Assembly (NCBI GenBank): GCA_031841125.1
Contig: CM063108.1
Span: 55,698,122 to 55,762,121 of the forward strand
Source of the DNA: Acanthococcus lagerstroemiae
Lineage: Eukaryota > Arthropoda > Insecta > Hemiptera > Eriococcidae
DNA length: 64,000 nt
Direction of reading: 5' to 3'
Shown: piece by piece, positions 16,445-28,479 of the stretch
Position numbering within the stretch: position 1 is the first letter of the stretch
Layout: each line of letters opens with the position of its first letter
The notes under the pieces: model-generated
Seen by the model: only the letters and a program-made list of their open reading frames with translations
What the model was told of the DNA's origin: nothing
Database searches by the model: none
Program-made: the position numbers and the translations under genes

Positions 16445-17008
16445 TATTGAAAAATATTACATAAATTACATCTGTACCTTCTTCTTCTCGATAGCGATTT
16501 TTTAAAAATCTGTATTGTAAAAAGTTTCTGTGACTCTCCTCCCTCTGGGCTTTCTCGGAATCCTGTAAAAAAGTCAGGGAAAATTGGAAAAGTTGGCCTG
16601 GAAAACCGGGAAAAGTCAGGGAAAACCAATCCTGAAAAAAAGTGGCAACCCTGTCGAGTATCCTTTACTGTTGTTCTAGCGAATACAGTGACTACAGTAT
16701 CAGTCGAAGTGGAATAATAACGCGTCGTGTAGCTCCGCCAGTTCGAACGAACAAAGCATTACAATGACAGGGCACGTTACTCCCAGATCTGAAAGATTGA
16801 GACTGTCGTGTGCGCGTCGTGGACACCTTGCTCAACGTCGTGCGAACACGTGGCGAGTAAGTGAACTGTGGCTGCACACTCTCCGGCACAGAGAAGCAAA
16901 AATCAACCGTAGGGAAAGCAACGGCAAACTACCTCGACTAACTCTGACAGAGTTGCGCCTTAGAAACCGCGACGGCCAACATCCGACTACAGATACGGCA
17001 CTTGACTA

Positions 17009-17991
17009 AAACTTCTTTACCAGCGTTCAAAACGGTTGAGAAACGTTCAAAAATTGTCAAAAGACTGATTGTCACAGAAGGCTAACGCAACATTCAGTGT
17101 TTTCAAAATCGAACAAGCCATCGTACCTACCTTTGTTACTTTATTTGATTTTCAAACTGAAGAGCGAAAAAATTTTGAATTTTTGGCTAATTTATTGTTA
17201 TTATTTGACGGGGAAGGTGTCTCCCCTCCCCCCATACTTACTGCTCTGGCCTTTATCTTAATTTTGTGGAACGTCCTCTTTATGGGCATCATTCAAAAAT
17301 TTGGTTGCAGAATGTTACTTTTACTCCCTCCGCCTCCGAAATTTACTTACTTTTTTCGCTTATTTGGATTGGAATCCTGTATGCCTTTTTGGATGTTGTA
17401 TCTGCGTGCAAATTTTTACTGGCAGTATGTGTAACTGACTATTCTACGAACCCAGTGTTTAATTTCCTTCCTTTCTTTCATCTGGAGCCTAATTATTTCC
17501 AAGACGCTGACGTTAGACGAACATCTGGTGTAGTGAAGAGGAAAGACAAAAAAAAGTATCAGTATGAGTTCATGTGATACTACAACAACAAAAAAAATCA
17601 CGTGTGTACCGAGTGGGATAAAATGATATTTTGCGCTATCACGATGTGAGATTGTTGACTCTGGAGCCTGGTACAACGTCGTTACCAGTGGAAGAAAATG
17701 ATCGCGTCTTAATCGGCCTGTCGACATTAGGTCGTTTTCTAATCATTTCGAATATTTTCGCGACTTAATCATTTTCAGTAACCTGCAGCGTACAGAGAAA
17801 CTGTGTGTAACACACTAGCCATAAGATGGCGAATAGAAAAAGCGGAATTCGCATTTTTCTATGTCTGCTGGTTTCCAGTCTTAGCGAGAATGCGACACCA
17901 TATTATTATTATGTATTCATTATCGTGCCATTATCCACTTGTCTCGACATTATTGATAACGTTTGCTTTGTTTTTGTTTTTCTGTTCACAG
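17009..17991. other. Non-coding, upstream of first visible host exon
   Basis: No gene recognised. The last 40 bases are a pyrimidine-rich tract ending TTCTGTTCACAG, the acceptor of the exon at 17992. Confidence 0.5.
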
Positions 17992-18021
17992 GGCAATGAA
18001 AACCCACCTCAAGCCGAACAG
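17992..18021 (+). CDS. Host gene, Pro/Ala/Glu-rich protein: microexon (10 codons)
   Basis: A 30-nt exon encoding GNENPPQAEQ, between acceptor TTCTGTTCACAG and donor GTGAAT, phase 0 at both ends. Composition matches the later exons. The exon(s) with the start codon were not found; they lie upstream, possibly outside the window. Confidence 0.55.
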
Positions 18022-18941
18022 GTGAATATTATCCACGTATATTAAATAACGTACCAACCAGTTGATTTTTGTGTAGCCAGGGTGGAATTGAGGGGGTGTC
18101 CATGGCACCCGTACCCCCGTCGTATATCAAGAAAAGTCATCAGAAACGACGAATCTTCAATGTATCTGAAGAGAATGCAGATTTTTAATTTGCTCTGTTC
18201 ACTTTTCCCCCCCCCCCTATTTTGCTTGCTGACAATTGAAGAGAATTAAGATTTCACGAATTGGGAGCCCCGGAGCCACCAGAACCTAAATTCGAAATCG
18301 TGTGTAACCCCGTATCCGAACCACTTTCCCAAAGGAGTGAGGTTGTTGAAACGACAGTTTCCTCTTCCAAAAATTTTAGTGAACAAGAGTAAAATGGAAA
18401 GCTCTTCTGCTGGGTTGTACTCTTCTTTTGTGGAATAAAATCTTGTAGAGGCTCTCTCTCTCTCTCTCTCTCTCTCCCTCCCCCTCGAACTCTCTGGCTT
18501 AAATATGAGGTATATGATACGAAAGTGACCGCTTGGTAATTTTTTCATTTTAAGTAATTTAAGGTCATTTTTTGGGGTAGCTTTTCCATAGCTCTCAAAA
18601 TTTTAAATATACTAAGAAACCTGTGCGAAGGTTCAAAAGCTTATATGAGATTGGAAAGGGCAAGAATTTGAAGTAAGAAAAGTGGGGTCCAAGAATGGGA
18701 CTCCTTGTCACCCAACTGTTTAACGCGGCAGACATGGTAATCTAGAATGGGAGATCAGAGGAACCAGAATAGATGGGAGATGTCTGAACAAGATGACCAG
18801 TTTCTGGAAGAGTCGGGGAATTTTGAAATAATATCGAAATAGTCTGGGGGTTTTGAAGAAAATTTTGTGATGTGAAAGTATTACACAATTTTCTGTCAGA
18901 CTGAGCTAAACATTTATTTTAATTTTTCAATTTTTTATAAA
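18022..18941. other. Intron sequence with decayed repeats
   Basis: Contains a (CT)n tract at about 18450-18476, a C-run near 18210, and at 18780-18905 a stretch similar to 32440-32560 (GTGATGTGAAAGTATT shared), i.e. a piece of the CAGGG-ended family. Confidence 0.5.
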
Positions 18942-19235
18942 TTGTTTGTTATGAAAAAGTTGGAAAAGGGAATTTTTTGGGGAAGAGAACTGGCCACCCC
19001 GCTAAATAACCTAAGAATTGCGGACGACTTAATACTTCTAAATACAAGCAAGGAAGACCTGGAAAAGCTGGGGCAGGAATTGGAGGTGAGTAAGGTAAGC
19101 GGTTTAACCACCAACAAAAGGAAGACAGTACCTGAGTAGCAGAGTACACGAGTCACCAGATAAAGTATATTGAAGGGTTTAGAAATGAAGAGAGCAGTAG
19201 AATATAAATGTCTAGGTTAAATTAGGCACAAATCG
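18942..19235 (+). pseudogene. Non-LTR retrotransposon reverse transcriptase fragment
   Basis: About 65 codons resemble the palm of LINE reverse transcriptases: LNNLRIADDLILLNTSKEDL, where the catalytic FADD is IADD, followed by an SGLTTNKRKT segment matching the usual VGLKINTKKTK. After a stop at about 19137 the similarity continues in another frame toward a VEYKCLG motif (compare EYKYLG). The endonuclease, rest of RT and tail are absent. An old 5'- and 3'-truncated, frameshifted RTE/CR1-type copy. Confidence 0.65.
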
Positions 19236-19679
19236 GGCCAGATGAAAAATCGGATGAGATATTCGGGATCACTGACCACCTATTTCGGAAATCTGTTCGA
19301 TTTTTTGGTCTAATCATTTTGAGTTCCCTCCCGAAAAGGGGAGAATGTCGAATTTGAAACCGGACAAAAATTTGATGAGATATTCAGAATCAGCGACTCA
19401 GAAAACCCCTATTCCAATATTATGCTCAATTTTTTTAAAGCGAAATCATATTGGCCCCTGAGTAGGTAGCGAATTCGATGCCAAGTCGGGACCGGATTAT
19501 AAATCTGATGAAATTCGGAATGAGCAGTCCAGAAGCAATTGGTTCGATAGCTTTCCATTCGAAATTTCAAAATTGGTGGTACGCCCGAGCTCCTCTTCGG
19601 AGGGCGGATAAAATTTTATACCCCAAATGAAACTGAATCAACAGCCGAGCAAAACAACATTTCATATTATTTTTATGTT
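19236..19679. other. Intron sequence
   Basis: Alternating segments with CCGGAC/GGATGAGATATTC phrases (about 19240-19400) suggest a decayed tandem duplication; no gene. Confidence 0.35.
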
Positions 19680-20100
19680 GAACTTAAAAAAATGTTAAAT
19701 GTTGTGGGAGAGGTGGTGGTTACACTGAGTGCTCAGACTTTAATGTCCATTGCACTATGCCTCTAACGTGCTGAGCCATATGTAGTAGCGCCAGGTTGCT
19801 TTCTACATTTGTCCGTGTAGTACTACGCCAACTTCACTAGCCGGGTTATTACAACCCTGAGTTCCATTGGAGCACTCCCACCGACGCTCCGGCCAGTTAA
19901 CAGCGTTTAGATACTGGTAACAGATTGCGTGCTTTTCCATTACCTCTGCTGCTAACTGTTGCGCCTCGGTACGTCCTAGGTAATAGTTGTACAATGCACG
20001 TAGACATTACCTGAAACGCTGGCTGTAGCGGTATTCGAACTCGGGACCTTTGGATTTCAAAAGCCGTCATTCTTACCACTACGCCACCAAGGCGACTGCG
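19680..20100 (-). mobile_element. Second tRNA-derived SINE family, reverse copy
   Basis: On the minus strand, starting at 20100, the sequence begins CGCAGTCGCCTTGGTGGCGTAGTGGTAAG (A-box TGGCGTAGTGG) and reaches a B-box-like GAGTTCGAATACC by about 20029, then a non-tRNA body to about 19690. The region immediately after the head lacks a foldable tRNA 3' half with CCA, so it is a SINE and not a tRNA gene. Confidence 0.6.
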
Positions 20101-21910
20101 TTGAACTTACTTTCGAGAAGGATGTTTGATCCATCCAAGTGTGAGCATTCTATAATGGTCGATGTTCTACCAGGAGTGACTTGCGGGGGCGGGGGTCCTC
20201 AGTTCTGATGGAAATCGAATCCTCTCAAAACCTGAATTTCAAGCTCTTCCCATCTTCCAATAAAATTGGTCAAAGATTCATGATCGGAGAATTCTTGGTT
20301 CTGATAAAAGGAATCATTGAGATCCAGTAACCCTGGGTGCGCTCCTCCCCCCACCTTCCTCACAAAATGGGAAGGGGTATAACACACTATTTCAATTTAC
20401 GACGTAGTTCTGGGAGAGAGGGTTGGGATAAAATAGGCTCCTATCCCTTCTCAATCGAGCTGTCAATAATTTCGATCCCATTGGAAAAAACCAACGACAA
20501 ATATGTGCTCATATTATGTATTCTGCGCTTTTCTGTTTTTGTTGGATAGAAATAATTTACTGCTCGATTAAAGGAGTGAGAGCTCCTCTCTCTCGGTTAG
20601 TTTTAAAAACACGTCGTAAATCGTAGATCGATTTCTGATTTTGAAATAAGTAAATCGGAAGTCTCCTGTTGAAGAAGGGACCACTTTTTATATGCCCTGA
20701 TGAGTTGAGCTAGTATTGTGATTTATTTTAGAAAAAGTAGGGGGAAAAAACAACTGATATGGCCGAAGTGAAATGATGTAATCATGAATTGAGGTATATC
20801 CCGATTTTCAGGTGATAATGCGGCCAATGTTTTTGAATACTCAATGAAAAATGACCGAGAAATATATAAAATAGCAGATACTGCTGTATAGTATTCATTT
20901 GAGAATAACGGAAAGCAAACATAGAATGGCCGATATTCCGATATATTTGTAGTAATAAATAAAGAGTTAACCTTTATTTTTGCTTTTATGATGGGTGCTG
21001 GGTAATCTGTTCTGTAGGATTTTTGGCAGTCCTGACGAATATTGCGCGTTTTATAACTTGAAATTCAGAAACATGTTCTGCATTTTACTTCTTTTAGCTT
21101 CCTCGTAACCAACTTAATTAAAGATATGGAAAACATAAATTTCGCGTCCGTATTTTGAGAGTAAATGAAAAAATTATCGAAACTATAAAAATTGCGCGCA
21201 GATTTTAATTTCATGTATTTTCGATGCTGATGTCATACGTGGCATTGAAGTATTATTGGATGTCTCATCACCCTAAAACTACGGTTACATTAATCTTGGC
21301 TGTTAGAGAAAAGTTGAGTTGGAAAAGTTTTTATTGGGCAGGAAGAGCATGCGGTGACTCACACTATGTTATTACTCTCAAAATAATGAATTGGAAATGA
21401 AATGAACGTCAAAAACTAAAGGAAATTTATATCAGTGAAGTTGTATTGAAAACATCAAAGGTAAAACCCTTTGACTTGCGAATGTTTGGCGAATGATTGG
21501 TATAAAAGCATACATGGGTTGTGGAAGAAAAAAATCTGAATCCAAGAATCGGAATCCGTGATCGAGTGATTCAGAATCTGAAAACTTGAATCCGAGATCT
21601 AAATTTGCGGATTCGGATTTTTCCGTGTAAATAGATTCTAGTATTTATTTTCCATAAGTTAATTCGAGAATTTAAATTGACGGTTTGTTTTTGTACTGAG
21701 ATATCCTCTTCTAAATACGCCCATGGGGCTCATGTTGTACACTCACTACTGTTGGAAAGTGTAATGGTGTCACAGAGGTACTCGTTCTCAAAACCTCAAA
21801 GATCACGCACAATCAACTGAATTAGCAACTTTGTTGTGAAATGTCCTTAATTGCTGTTCCCAAATTCTCTGGCCTGTTTATTTATGTTCCTTTATTTTCT
21901 TATGTCTCAG
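20101..21910. other. Intron sequence
   Basis: No gene. A GAATCC/GGATTC quasi-repeat lies at about 21530-21620. The last bases form the acceptor TTATGTCTCAG before 21911. Confidence 0.5.
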
Positions 21911-21958
21911 GTAACCCCAGAAGTAGCAGCCGTCGCCACTGTTCAGAGCGTACAGAAT
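21911..21958 (+). CDS. Host gene, Pro/Ala/Glu-rich protein: exon (16 codons)
   Basis: 48 nt encoding VTPEVAAVATVQSVQN, between acceptor TATGTCTCAG and strong donor GTAAGT; phase 0 at both ends. Confidence 0.65.
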
Positions 21959-22269
21959 GTAAGTATTGCTTGTGTCCTCTTTGCTGGTAACTCTTCGAAG
22001 TGTGCCTGATTTCGGGCATCCGTAGTCAAGCAATCAGTATCATGTCGTACCTTGACCTCGACTCGAGAAATTCGTTGTGCCCTGATCGATCAGTTCCACT
22101 AGGCTGGAATGAAGAAAAATTATGAATTTTAATGATGGTCCCCGCCAAAGAGTAGCAATTTGATGTAAACATGACGTGTGCAAAGTTTCATGGAAGAATA
22201 CCTGAGTTAAATTCGAAGATTTGAGTACTTTCTAGACCAGACATTTGTGAAAATCTTCAGGATTCTCCC

Positions 22270-24340
22270 GTACATGATTAAGAGTTCTTTAGCACTTATC
22301 CGGATTCGTTGCAGACTGTTCGTAGACTGAACGAGACTGTGAGAGACTTTTTCAAACTCGCCTAAACGCTCTTCAAATTGTTTCAGACCTGTGAAAGACT
22401 CTCAGAATTGTTGAAAATTTATAACTTATTCGTGACTTCCACTTTCGAGTCTTTTCCAAGTCTCCCTCCCGACGTACCTGAGACTTTTTGACCACTTTAT
22501 GACTCATTTCGGTTCGTTCAGGACTTACTCCAACTTGGTTGAGATTTTGATTCTATTGCAGGCTCGATTGAGACTTCAAGGCCGTGGTTTTCAAATTTGG
22601 TTGTTTCGCGGCACACCCATACGTAATTTCAGTACCTCGCGAAACCCAGGGCTATTAAATTCGTTAATTGACAATAATTTTGGGACCGACAAGCGAACAA
22701 AAACAAAATGTCTTCACTTCTCAACAGGTACTAAGTAATGGGATTAACTAGAAAGCAGAATAAAGTGGGGCTGTCTGCTCCTTAAGTTAGTTCTTTGATG
22801 TCCTGAATTTTCCAACTTTCCTTACACCTTCACAGTTTTATCAACTGACAAACGTGTTTGGAAATCCTCTCCCTCGCTCTCTTTGCTTCCCCTCCTGCAG
22901 AAGTCCCAGTTGGTATTCCACTTTTACGATACCATAATTTATCGCAGCAAGTTTCGTAACTTTGTAACGTAGAAGAAAATGTAGAACTAAAAAGAAAACA
23001 CTAATGTGAAGTGGCAGAGAATAGTACATATACATATATTACACAACTAAAAAAAAATTGTGAAATACGACTATTTTGAGTTCGTAACAGGAGCTGAAGG
23101 TGAGGGCTATATCACGTGAGTCGTGTTTCACAAACGTTAAACTTTCAAGTACCTGTCGGAAACAAGTAAACGCTTTTTGAGACTGTAAATTTTTTCAGGT
23201 TACGCTAGGACCGCTCGATACTTATGTAAAACTTCACGACTCTCCTCGACTTCCTAGAGGTTTCACCCAAACTAGGTAAAAACTCTTCGAGACTCATCCA
23301 GACTTGCTAAAGGCTTTTTAAGACTCATTCAGACTCGTTAAATTAGGACTCGTCCAGACTTCTGTCATCGCGGTTCTAAACTTGCTATGGCTTTTGAAGC
23401 CTCGTTTACAGCTTTTTAATACTCTCCTTACTGGTTCCCGATTCTTCGAGATTTTTTAGACTCTAACGGCATGGTTGAGGCTTCATAAGACATTGTCAAT
23501 TTTGAAACGTTCTTTTTTCTCTGAGTTGGACATTCCTCTCCATTGTCTTTGGTATGTATCTATGTATTCCCGCTTCCAGTCATGTTCGAAACTCTTTTCA
23601 AGACTAATATAGACGAGTTCTGAACTCTTCCATTCATGTTTAGTGTTTTAAGTCTTGAAAATGGGTGTGGGTAAGTTTTCAGAGAGACTGTGATAATATT
23701 GAAGAGTCTTAAACAAGTCTGCGAGATACTTTCAGTATCTTAACCAATCATTCATACTAAGGGCATTGCCTCCCCCTTCCACTGACTTCCAAAAGGCATT
23801 TTTTGTTGTTCATGGCTTATCAGTATCGAACATTTTTCGCTCGCTTTGTTCGTGAATCCTTTTTTCTTTTTCTCTGTTCCCTATTCCGAATTTCTGTCTA
23901 CGCTGCTGACTGTAAGCCTAAGATAGTCTCGAACTGGCCTGTAAAAGCTTGTTTAAACAAGTCTGAATAAGATTTTTTAGCTTAATGAAAATTGAAAATC
24001 GTCTTCAGCTCGGCTGGATAAGTTATAAAAAGTCTTGAAGACGTCTAAAAGAGTCTCGACTAGGCCAGAAACAATTTTAGAAGTGTCTCAGCGAATTTAC
24101 ATGTAGGTATTGATGACCCTCCTACAAATCTGGAAAGTTCTGAAAAGCTTGAATCAGATGTGGAATAGTCTTGAACAAGTCCGAAAGAGTGTGAAAGTGT
24201 TGAGGAGTTTCAAAGATGTCTGGGGAGCGAACATAGAGTTGAAAACATTTTTGGAAGAATATTGAAGTAACTTCTCAAGTCAGTGTGAGAAATCTAATTA
24301 TGCTTAATCAAAGCTGGAAGAGTTTTGAACTGGATTCAAA
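22270..24340. repeat. Foldback-like GACTC/AGTCT quasi-repeat block 1
   Basis: For about 1.3 kb (22270-23500) the + strand is studded with GAGACTC, CAGACTT, GACTCGTT at 15-40-bp spacing. From about 23580 to 24340 the complementary phrases (AGTCTTGAA, AAGAGTCT, AACAAGTCTG) dominate. The block thus reads as a decayed short-period array with an orientation switch. It also holds ordinary sequence such as 22580-22720. No coding. Confidence 0.6.
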
Positions 24341-24544
24341 TTTCCGCACACTCTACTCTTTGGGCAAGAATTGACACTTTGTTGGTCGTTCTTTAAATTT
24401 GGTCGCATGTCTACATAATGCAACTAAATGTAAGTCCGTGTCTTCTCATGTAGAGTCGTTTATTTTAGTTGTGTGATGTCTACAATACTTGGCAAACGAT
24501 TTTTTGAATTCCAACACCTACACGTGTGAGACTTCACATGGAGG

Positions 24545-26690
24545 GGGGGGGGGTAAATTGGGTATATGGGAAAAAGTTATCGGCTGAGTATACAGGTGTG
24601 GGGTTTGCAAGATGTCTACAAACTGGTGAAACTAATATGGACTTGCGAAAAACTAACTCGAGCGTGAGGAACACTTGAGTAAAACTTGTTGAGGACTGAT
24701 GGATACGGATGTACCTAGGAAAAATTAAAAAAGTGAATAGCGTACCTAAGATTGGTGAACCGTCCCTGGGATCGAGAAGAGTCCGTCGTAGATCCAAGTC
24801 ATACTAGCGTGAAGAAGCCGATGAGAAAGAACAGGCTGTCATTCTAGGGAAGAGCAGAAAGAGATGAGGACACTCTGATGGTGCCGATTTTTTTCGTACC
24901 CTATACCTGCTACAAAAAGGTGTAACTCACTCGGGTCTAAAAAACACTTAGCTGAGTGAGGAAGGAGTCGATGAAAAGGCACCTTGAGAAACAGAATGGT
25001 GGGCCAAAGCGTGGCGAAGAATTTTTAGGATCGATGAAAGTCCAAAAATGCAGAACTAATTCTGATACAGGTCGTACTTGTGTAAGATGGCCGGCAAGAA
25101 AAAATAGGCTGTTAGTCTAGGGAAGAGCAGAAAAGTGTGCTGGGCTCTTTGATATGGCCATTTTTTGTTTTAACCCCCCGTGTTGACTGCAAAAAAGAGG
25201 AAAAACTAATTCAGGTCTGAGGAATACTTGAATGAGGTTTGAAGAGGGTCGACGGGAAATGCGCCTTGGAAAAACCTTGGAAAGTGAATGGTGCACTTGA
25301 GTTGGTGAGGAATCCTTTGGACGGAGGATATTAAGTGAGGTTTGGGGAAGCTCGATGGAAAAGGCACTTTGGAACAAACTAAAAAGTGAATGATGAATAT
25401 GAGGTTGATGGGAATCCGTTGGGTCGTGAAGAGTTCAAAACGGTGGAACTAGCTCGGATCTGCGTCATACTAGGGTGCAGGAAGCCAATGAGGAAGAACG
25501 AACTGTAATTCTGGGGATGAACAGAAAGTGTCGCGGGGTACTTTGATGGTGCCAAATTTCTCCGTACTAGATCCCGGCTACAAAAAGTTGGAACTAGCTC
25601 GAGTTTGAAGAACGCTTGAGCTAGACTTGATGAGGACCGATGGAAACTGGTGCACTTGGAAATTTTAAGAAGTGAATGGTGGACATGAGACTGATGAAGG
25701 ACCCATCAGGTCAAAGAAAGTCCGAAAAGGAGAAACTAACGTAAATCAGAGTCATATTAGCGTGAGAAGACCCGTGAGGGAGAGTGGACTATCATTCTGG
25801 AGGAGAACAGAAATGGGGGCACTTCGTGGTGATACATTTTTTCTCACCCTACACTGGCTTCTAAAAGTTGGAACTAACTCGGATTTTTAAAATACACTTA
25901 AGCAGTGGCGTAGCCAAGGGAGGGGCAAACACATCAAATTAGAAGTGTAGGGAAGAGCAGGAAAGGGTGCTGGGCTCTTTGAAAGCGCAAAATTTTTTCT
26001 TACTCTGTGCTTCTCATTGCCGTGCCCGTTCCCGGACACAGGTGGATATACACGACTTTCCTACCAGGTTAAGCTGGGTAGCTTGCCATTTCTTTCCCCG
26101 CAGTTTTGTTGCATAAAGTTTTCCTTCTTTGTGCCAACGAGTGTGCAGCGGCTGTTCGCTTACTAACCACGTGTTTCGTGACGTTGAGTAAGCTGGCCAC
26201 GACGTGAACACGACAGTATCAGTCTTTTAGATCTGGTGGTAACACACCCTGTGATTGTAGTGCCTTGTTCGTTCGAACTGGTGGGTGGGAAAGGGGTACT
26301 GGGTGCGCTATCTTCCACCTTGATTGATATTGTAATCGCAGTGTTGGCTAGGATGTTAGCAGGGGTATTCGAATATCACTAGCTTCATTCGGCATTGGTG
26401 GAATTCGAACCCGAGACGCAAAGATTGCGAAGCGGGCACATAACCACTCGGTTACTCAGCGACTTCTTTACCCTATACTGACTGCTAAAAGGGGAAACTA
26501 ACTCGGGTCTGAGAAATACTTGAATGAGGCTTGAAGAGGGTCGATGGGAAATGCGCTTTGGAAAAAACTTGAACAGTGAATGGTGGACCTGAGGTTGGTG
26601 AAGAATCCTTTAGATCGGAGAGAGTCCAAAACGGTGAAACTTACTGGAATTTGATCCGCATTGTGTAAAGAGGCCAGATATTACGTATCT
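24545..26690 (+). repeat. Tandem array of ~270-390-bp units
   Basis: Units share TCTAGGGAAGAGCAGAAAG (about 24843, 25115, 25509, 25795, 25948), AACTAACTCGGGTCTGA, AAACACTTGA, AAGTGAATGGTGGACCTGAG and GTCATACTAGCGTGA-like blocks. Copies vary in length through internal duplication; the last unit is split by a SINE (26013-26463). No coding. Confidence 0.8.
26013..26463 (-). mobile_element. tRNA-derived SINE, uninterrupted copy
   Basis: On the minus strand, from 26463: GTCGCTGAGTAACCGAGTGG (A box), CGGGTTCGAATTCC (B box), then the same body as at 14847-17008 including CCAGTTCGAACGAACAA and ACTGTCGTGT. Length about 450 bp. The left end near 26013 is approximate. It splits a unit of the surrounding tandem array. 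Confidence 0.85.
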
Positions 26691-26699
26691 CTTGTCTAC

Positions 26700-27070
26700 T
26701 GTCTAATGGCCCCAGTACACTCTCGTTAAGTTACCCGAGCCTGTTGAGACAACGAGGCGAGACACCCGAGACTCGAACAGCCGCGTACACTCGCGATACA
26801 TTCGCGAGGAAATTCCGTCGAAACTGGTTTAGTCGTCCATCCGAGTTTCGTTTTCCCTTGACACTCGCCATGAAAACCGACAAGAAGGCGAGCCCTTCGA
26901 AAGCGAGGCGACTACGAGTTGGCACGCGGCTAGGTGAGGGAACCGAGTACACTCTCGCGCTCGCCGTGGTCTCATGGTACCCTGGTGTTGTGCGGCCAGA
27001 ATGTACTGGGACTATTAGCCTCATGCCTGTATTGAGGCCTGTGCAGGACTTCGGGGCAATACATAGTCCA
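26700..27070. repeat. CpG-rich repeat-like segment
   Basis: GTACACTCTCG phrases recur at about 26713, 26786 (GTACACTCGCG) and 26947, with GAGGCGA and CGAGAC motifs between. The open frames on both strands here follow from the CpG-rich composition; no protein family recognised. Probably a non-autonomous transposon. Confidence 0.4.
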
Positions 27071-27386
27071 CCACCGTAGACCTGTGACATAACGCAGACT
27101 TTCATAGACAGACGACTGAATTCCCACGGTCTACTTTGTGGTAGACACGCCAACGGAGTGTTAGATGTAATGCTATCTACAGTAATTTTGCCCATGTTAT
27201 TCCGATACCAAAATGCAATTTCTTAGCCAGGGCTGTTATCAAAATTTAAAAATCCTGTTCTCATTTTACCCTTGGACGTGAACAGCTTTTTCTGGAGTAC
27301 ATGGACGTTGTAAAAGATTATTATACAATTCGATTGGGGTATCTATTCTCTCTGGCAAGCCAGTTTGTGATGTGTGTTGTGTACCT

Positions 27387-27852
27387 CAGGGTGTCTACTG
27401 GTCATCAAAGTCATCTATTTTGAAAAGAGGTCATCTTAAGTCATCTTTCTTCGCTGTTGGTCATCTAAAAAATTTTTATACTCTTACATAATTGGAAGAA
27501 AAAACTGCCAAAATAACATAAGTTCATTGTACAGACATTAGCTAATGAGTAACTAGTCAACAAGTGAAATGCGACTAACTCAGGCAATTTTTGCGTTTGC
27601 CATTTGTATACACTGGTTACGCTCGACGCGTCAGCAGACTTCAATTCCAGTGAATGCAATTTTAGCTGAAAAATAACTAAAGATGAAATAGAAAAAAAGA
27701 TAGGAGTTATGTTTTAATGTAACATGAAGTAGGCAAGCAACAGGAAAGTAAGCGATAGGAGCGAGCAAAAATTTCTTTGAGTCTACTAAAAAATTGGATA
27801 AACGTCATCTAAAGTCATCTTTTCTTACTTGTGAATCCTAGTAGACACCCTG
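27387..27852. mobile_element. CAGGG-ended element (GTCATCAAAGTCATCT variant)
   Basis: Left end CAGGGTGTCTACTGGTCATC and right end TAGTAGACACCCTG are inverted. AAAGTCATCT phrases repeat just inside both ends, in mirrored orientation. I see no clear target duplication. No transposase. Confidence 0.7.
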
Positions 27853-28368
27853 ACGGACTTCGGTGGCGCCGTGTATGTAAATGAAATATGGAAAAAAGGC
27901 ATCGTGCACATCCTGTACGAAGGTGCGATTTCAACTATTACTCATGAGAGAAAGGGAGAGGCGACGTGGGACTGTGGAACGTGATACGTGGAACACGACG
28001 ATTATAATTGTCTATTTTCAGCCAGGCCATGCCACTCGTTTAATTAATCTTTAATTAAATTTATCTCTCTGCCCGGTATAATGTGTATACGTATGAGTAA
28101 TGCTCGTCGCGTCATTACGCATATCAAAAGCCGAGTACGTATAAATTACATGGGACTCGGCGTGTTAATTAAACGCGATGATCTTAATTGCCGGGCAATT
28201 GCTGTGTTTCGAGATAAATCCGATGTTGTCGTCGTCGTCGCTGTCTAAAGTCATCAATATCATCGTCGTTTTAATCGTTATTTATAATATGTATATGTGT
28301 TCCGAGTGAGTATAAACAATGGAACTGATGTTCGATTTTTTTTTTTTCTTTGCTTTTTCATTTTGTAG
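27853..28368. other. Intron with homeodomain-site-like cluster
   Basis: TTTAATTAA, TTTAATTAAA, GTTAATTAAA and CTTAATTG lie within about 28035-28195, 180-330 bp before the exon at 28369. Possible enhancer, from sequence only. Confidence 0.25.
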
Positions 28369-28479
28369 GAAGAGCCACCTCCGTTGCCCACGAGTCCACC
28401 GCCAACCCCGGCCGACGAAGTCCCGGTAGCCCCGGTAGTCGCTCCTGTTGAGAAGGAAGAAACGCCGACCATATCGGAG
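28369..28479 (+). CDS. Host gene, Pro/Ala/Glu-rich protein: exon (37 codons)
   Basis: 111 nt opening with EEPPPLPTSPPPTPADE and closing with EKEETPTISE. Acceptor TTTTCATTTTGTAG, donor GTTGGT (weak after position +2), phase 0 both ends. Pro-rich segments of this sort bind SH3/WW or EVH1 modules, but that is a general remark; no domain is present. Confidence 0.7.

Larger units (their letters stand above)
14941..16653. mobile_element. CAGGG-ended element inside the SINE
   Basis: Ends CAGAGTTGCCACTTTCTGGA and AAAAAGTGGCAACCCTG are inverted. An exact 5-bp duplication TCGAG flanks it (14936-14940, 16654-16658). Without the mariner it is about 390 bp. Subterminal AAGTCAGGGAA phrases repeat at both ends, as in the copies at 10008 and 32407. 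Confidence 0.85.
14847..17008 (+). mobile_element. tRNA-derived SINE, interrupted copy
   Basis: The tRNA-like head starts GTCGCAGTGTGGCCGAGTGG (A box) with B box GGATTCGAGTCC at about 14917. The body continues GATATTCGAG, is broken by an insertion (14941-16653), and resumes at 16659 with TATCCTTTACTG, then CCAGTTCGAACGAACAA and GACTGTCGTGT. The same head-to-tail order occurs uninterrupted, in reverse orientation, at 26013-26463. The intact SINE would be about 450 bp. The right end is approximate. Confidence 0.8.

Noticed and set aside
17826..17993. ATG with a signal-peptide-like reading before the 30-nt exon, as the start of the host gene
   Set aside because: It is out of frame with the exon at 17992 and runs into a stop at the acceptor site.
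20021..20100. A tRNA gene on the minus strand
   Set aside because: The 3' half does not close into an acceptor stem and it continues into a repeat-like body; taken as a SINE head.
26731..27195. Overlapping open frames of 111 and 154 codons on opposite strands
   Set aside because: CpG-rich low-complexity DNA with repeated GTACACTC phrases; no recognisable protein, and openness on both strands is a composition effect.
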